Origin: DASPKO01 sp035628055
Lineage (GTDB): Bacteria > Planctomycetota > Phycisphaerae > Phycisphaerales > UBA1924
NCBI GenBank assembly: GCA_035628055.1
Contig: DASPKO010000156.1
Coordinates: 1-44,834 of the forward strand
Reading direction: 5' to 3'
DNA length: 44,834 nucleotides
Shown: positions 42,682 through 44,834 of the stretch, piece after piece
Numbering within the stretch: position 1 is the first letter of the stretch
Layout: each line of letters starts with the position of its first letter
The notes under the pieces: model-generated
Databases searched by the model: none
What the model was told of the DNA's origin: nothing
What the model saw: only the letters and a program-made list of their open reading frames with translations
Translations under genes and position numbers: made by a program

Positions 42682-44429
42682 ACCCCGGCGGGCGCGGTGG
42701 GTGGCGTCCGGCGGATCGCCCGGCCCGCCTCGAGCACGAAGAGCAGGGCGAGCAGCAGCAGGGCGATCGCCACGGCGCCGTTGACCAGGGCGGGCCCGGA
42801 GCCCGCGCCCCCGCGGAGCGCCGCGCGCACGCCCGAGGCGATCTGGAGGGCCAGCGCGCTGAGGGTGATGACCATGACGAAGACGGTCGGGGCGAGCGTG
42901 TACCAGAAGCGCCGCCCGGTCCGGGCGAGCCAGACCGTGACGCCCAGGAGCGTGAGCGCCGCCAGGAGCTGGTTGGAGGTTCCAAAGAGCGTCCAGAAGG
43001 AGCGCCAGGCCGCGCCCGGGCGCGCCGGGTCGTGCACGCCGAGCAGGATCGCCAGCGGGAGGCCGGCGGTGAGCGCCGACGCGAGCACGCCCGCGAGCCG
43101 GGCGCGCGTGCCGAGCAGCTCCTGGATGAGATAGCGGCCCAGACGCGTCGAGACGTCGAGCGTGTCGAAGACGAAGGTGGCCACCGCCATGGTCCCGAAG
43201 GTCGTGGCGAAGAGCAGGTAGCGGTCGCCCAGCAGGGTGGTGAGGAACCGGGCCAGACCCTGCCCGTAGACGACGTTGGGCGGCGTTCCCGCCGGGATGT
43301 CGGCGGCGATCATCGCGGTGGCGAGCGCGATCACCGCGACGAGGCCCTCGGCGAGCATCGCGCCATAGCCGATGGGCCGGCAGTGCGACTCCTTGGCGAT
43401 CTGCTTCGAGGTGGTCCCGCCGCAGACCAGCCCGTGGAATCCCGAGCAGGCGCCGCAGGCGATGGTCACGAAGAGGAACGGAAAGATCATCGCCTCGGGC
43501 GGCGTCTCGCCGCGGAGCCCGCTCCCGAGCGCCTGGAGCCACCCGCCGGCGGGCGAACGGACCGCGTGCTGCGCGATCTCGAAATCGCCCCCCAGACCTC
43601 CCACGAGCAGTCCGGCCAGGGCGACCGCGATGGCGAGATACAGCACGAAGCCGCCAAGATAGCCGCGCGGCTGCTGCAGCAGCCACACCGGCAGGAGCGA
43701 GGCGACGAAGCAGTACGCCAGGATGGCGATGTACCAGGTGGCGGGGCCGAAGACCAGTACCGTGCTCACCTGTGTGCCCAGCCAGATGGCCCCCAGCGTC
43801 GCCGGGACGAACACGAGCGTGCTGATCCACATCGGGGGGCGGGCCAGGCGCTGGACCAGGCCCATCGCCATCGCCAGCAGCAGGTACATGGTGCTGGCGG
43901 CGGCAACGGCGCCGCCGAGGTTGAAGGCGCCGCCGCCCTGGGCAAGATCCTCGGTGACGCCGCGGAAGGTCTGCGCGGTGACGTCGGCGAAGGCGATGAT
44001 CACGTACAGAAGGGCGAGCCAGATGAAGGCGGCCAGGGCCAGGTAGGCGCGCCGGCCGAGGTGGGCCCGGGCCACCTCGGCGATGGAGTGCGCCCCGTGC
44101 CGGAGCGAGGCGACCAGGGCCGAGAGGTCGTGGACCGCGCCGATGAAGATGACCCCAAAGACGATCCACAGCACGCAGGGGAGCCATCCGAAGGCCATGC
44201 AGGCCGCGATCGGCCCGACGATCGGCCCCGCGGCGGCGATCGCGGAGAAGTGCTGCCCGAAGAGGTAGAAGGGCGGCGTGGGCACGAAGTCGATGCCGTC
44301 GCGCCGCGCCACCGCGGGGGTGATCGCGGCGTCGTCGAGGCGGTACTGGCCCGCGACGAAGCGGCCATAGAGGCGATACCCCAGCGCGAGGGCGACCGCC
44401 ACGCCGGTGACCAGGGCGAGCAGGCTCAT
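42678..44429 (-). CDS. cstA: Carbon starvation protein CstA family transporter (583 aa)
   Basis: A polytopic inner-membrane protein with about 15 hydrophobic helices. Family blocks: YRLYGRFVAGQY at the N-terminus, FGQHFSAIAAAGPIVGPIAA, GAVHDLSALVASLRHGAHSIAEV, and CGACSGFHGLVCGGTTSKQI with the conserved GFH. FATTFGTMAVATFVFDTLDVSTRLGRY and LFGTSNQLLAALTL follow. In enterobacteria CstA imports pyruvate or peptides during carbon starvation, and a role in carboxylate uptake is likely here. It is of the short class (about 580 residues; E. coli CstA is about 700). Its stop overlaps that of gpsA by four bases. Confidence 0.94.
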   Translation of the reverse strand: MSLLALVTGVAVALALGYRLYGRFVAGQYRLDDAAITPAVARRDGIDFVPTPPFYLFGQHFSAIAAAGPIVGPIAACMAFGWLPCVLWIVFGVIFIGAVHDLSALVASLRHGAHSIAEVARAHLGRRAYLALAAFIWLALLYVIIAFADVTAQTFRGVTEDLAQGGGAFNLGGAVAAASTMYLLLAMAMGLVQRLARPPMWISTLVFVPATLGAIWLGTQVSTVLVFGPATWYIAILAYCFVASLLPVWLLQQPRGYLGGFVLYLAIAVALAGLLVGGLGGDFEIAQHAVRSPAGGWLQALGSGLRGETPPEAMIFPFLFVTIACGACSGFHGLVCGGTTSKQIAKESHCRPIGYGAMLAEGLVAVIALATAMIAADIPAGTPPNVVYGQGLARFLTTLLGDRYLLFATTFGTMAVATFVFDTLDVSTRLGRYLIQELLGTRARLAGVLASALTAGLPLAILLGVHDPARPGAAWRSFWTLFGTSNQLLAALTLLGVTVWLARTGRRFWYTLAPTVFVMVITLSALALQIASGVRAALRGGAGSGPALVNGAVAIALLLLALLFVLEAGRAIRRTPPTAPAGV

Positions 44430-44462
44430 GCCGGGCCTGATCCTACCAGCAACGCCACGGCG

Positions 44463-44504
44463 CCAAAAACAACGGCGCCCGCTCGGGTAGCGAGCGGGCG
44501 CCGT
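44463..44504 (-). terminator. Strong intrinsic terminator after the dockerin-type gene
   Basis: A perfect 14-bp stem ACGGCGCCCGCTCG (44472-44485) / CGAGCGGGCGCCGT (44491-44504) with loop GGTAG. On the minus strand TTGTTTTTGG follows. The tail closely matches that of the terminator at 2319-2360. Confidence 0.9.
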
Positions 44505-44557
44505 GTGAACTCAGTCGTCGCGCGGGCCGGAAGTAGGCGGCCCGGCCGCGGGCGGGC

Positions 44558-44834
44558 TTACGGGCAGTTCCGGAAGGCCGGCTGACCGTTGAGGGCGTTG
44601 AACCAGATGCTCAGGAAGGTCGAGACGTCGTTGGTCCCGATGCTGCCCGAGCAGTTGATGTCCGCCTTGAGCTGCCCGGTCTGGATGTCGTTGAACCAGG
44701 AGCTGAGGAACGCGGAGATGTCGCTGGTGCCGACCGCGGCGTCACGGTTGAAGTTGGCCTGGCACTCGCAGGCGTCGATGATCCCGTTGGGCCCGCCGAC
44801 CTGGAAGAACCCGTTCATGAGCGGGGCCGTCCGG
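44558..44834 (-). CDS. Dockerin-like C-terminal region of a large secreted protein, 3' end only
   Basis: The frame is open to the window edge, so only the last part of the protein is seen. It has two similar 24-residue calcium-loop-like repeats: ANFNRDAAVGTSDISAFLSSWF and ADINCSGSIGTNDVSTFLSIWF. They are followed by NALNGQPAFRNCP. This Asn/Asp-rich loop plus [ST]xxFLSxWF helix pair is the planctomycete GC-type dockerin region at the C-terminus of many secreted proteins. Several Cys (CEC, NC, NC) may form disulfides. The terminator at 44463 follows the stop. Confidence 0.85.
   Translation of the reverse strand, partial: RTAPLMNGFFQVGGPNGIIDACECQANFNRDAAVGTSDISAFLSSWFNDIQTGQLKADINCSGSIGTNDVSTFLSIWFNALNGQPAFRNCP

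Noticed and set aside
39316..44187. A single minus-strand open frame of about 1,620 codons running from the P-type ATPase through gpsA and cstA
   Set aside because: Only the ATPase part (39316-41397) has family motifs. The rest is antisense to gpsA and out of frame with cstA, an effect of high GC with few stop codons.

Overview
This is a GC-rich, densely coding window of about 45 kb. It most likely comes from a planctomycete of the Phycisphaerae lineage. Three things point there: a secreted CHRD protein ending in a VPAPGA + hydrophobic + RRRR sorting tail, a two-repeat dockerin-like C-terminus at the right edge, and a run of secreted or lipidated Pro/Ala-rich proteins beside a mostly housekeeping gene set. 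No prophage, insertion sequence, CRISPR array or integron was seen. One tRNA (His) was found.

Layout, left to right. 1-6.3 kb: the end of a class II DAHP synthase, a secreted protein of unknown function with a clear terminator, gnd, tRNA-His, a small lipoprotein, ispF and a NarL-type response regulator. 6.4-10.7 kb: a minus-strand run with one GT2 glycosyltransferase and two tandem paralogous multi-span GT39/ArnT-like enzymes. 10.8-18.2 kb: a plus-strand operon for a tripartite ABC exporter (Cys-rich exported protein, membrane-fusion protein, ATPase, two FtsX-type permeases, OB-fold-like lipoprotein, TolC-type lipoprotein). 18.2-23.2 kb: an SH3-like secreted protein, a second and larger TolC-type lipoprotein, an SDR oxidoreductase and a 54-residue entericidin-like lipoprotein. 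23.5-29.6 kb: a GAF-SpoIIE phosphatase next to a membrane P-loop ATPase, a small Ser-rich protein, a zinc-ribbon membrane gene broken by two one-base frameshifts, the CHRD protein, an ABM-like exported protein, and pyrR. 29.7-32.6 kb: gyrB with a very large insertion. 32.7-37.5 kb: a cyclic-di-GMP signalling locus. 37.7-44.8 kb: a TlpA-like thioredoxin protein, a metal P-type ATPase, gpsA, cstA and the 3' end of a dockerin-type gene.

The most unusual part is the cyclic-di-GMP locus. The same four-domain arrangement (PilZ, receiver-like domain lacking the phosphorylatable Asp, HD-GYP, variant PilZ) occurs twice in tandem: once as two separate genes and once as a single fused gene. In both receiver-like domains the phospho-acceptor position is Glu. 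An in-frame GTG at the fusion joint matches the start of the free-standing HD-GYP gene. The other candidates for new biology are the ABC exporter with two unusual small partners, the phosphatase/membrane-ATPase pair, the enlarged GyrB, and a possible very short RNA between a consensus-like promoter (2263-2291) and the terminator at 2319-2360.

All calls rest on reading translations and motifs by eye. No database search was run, so family names are recognitions from motifs and domain identities are approximate.
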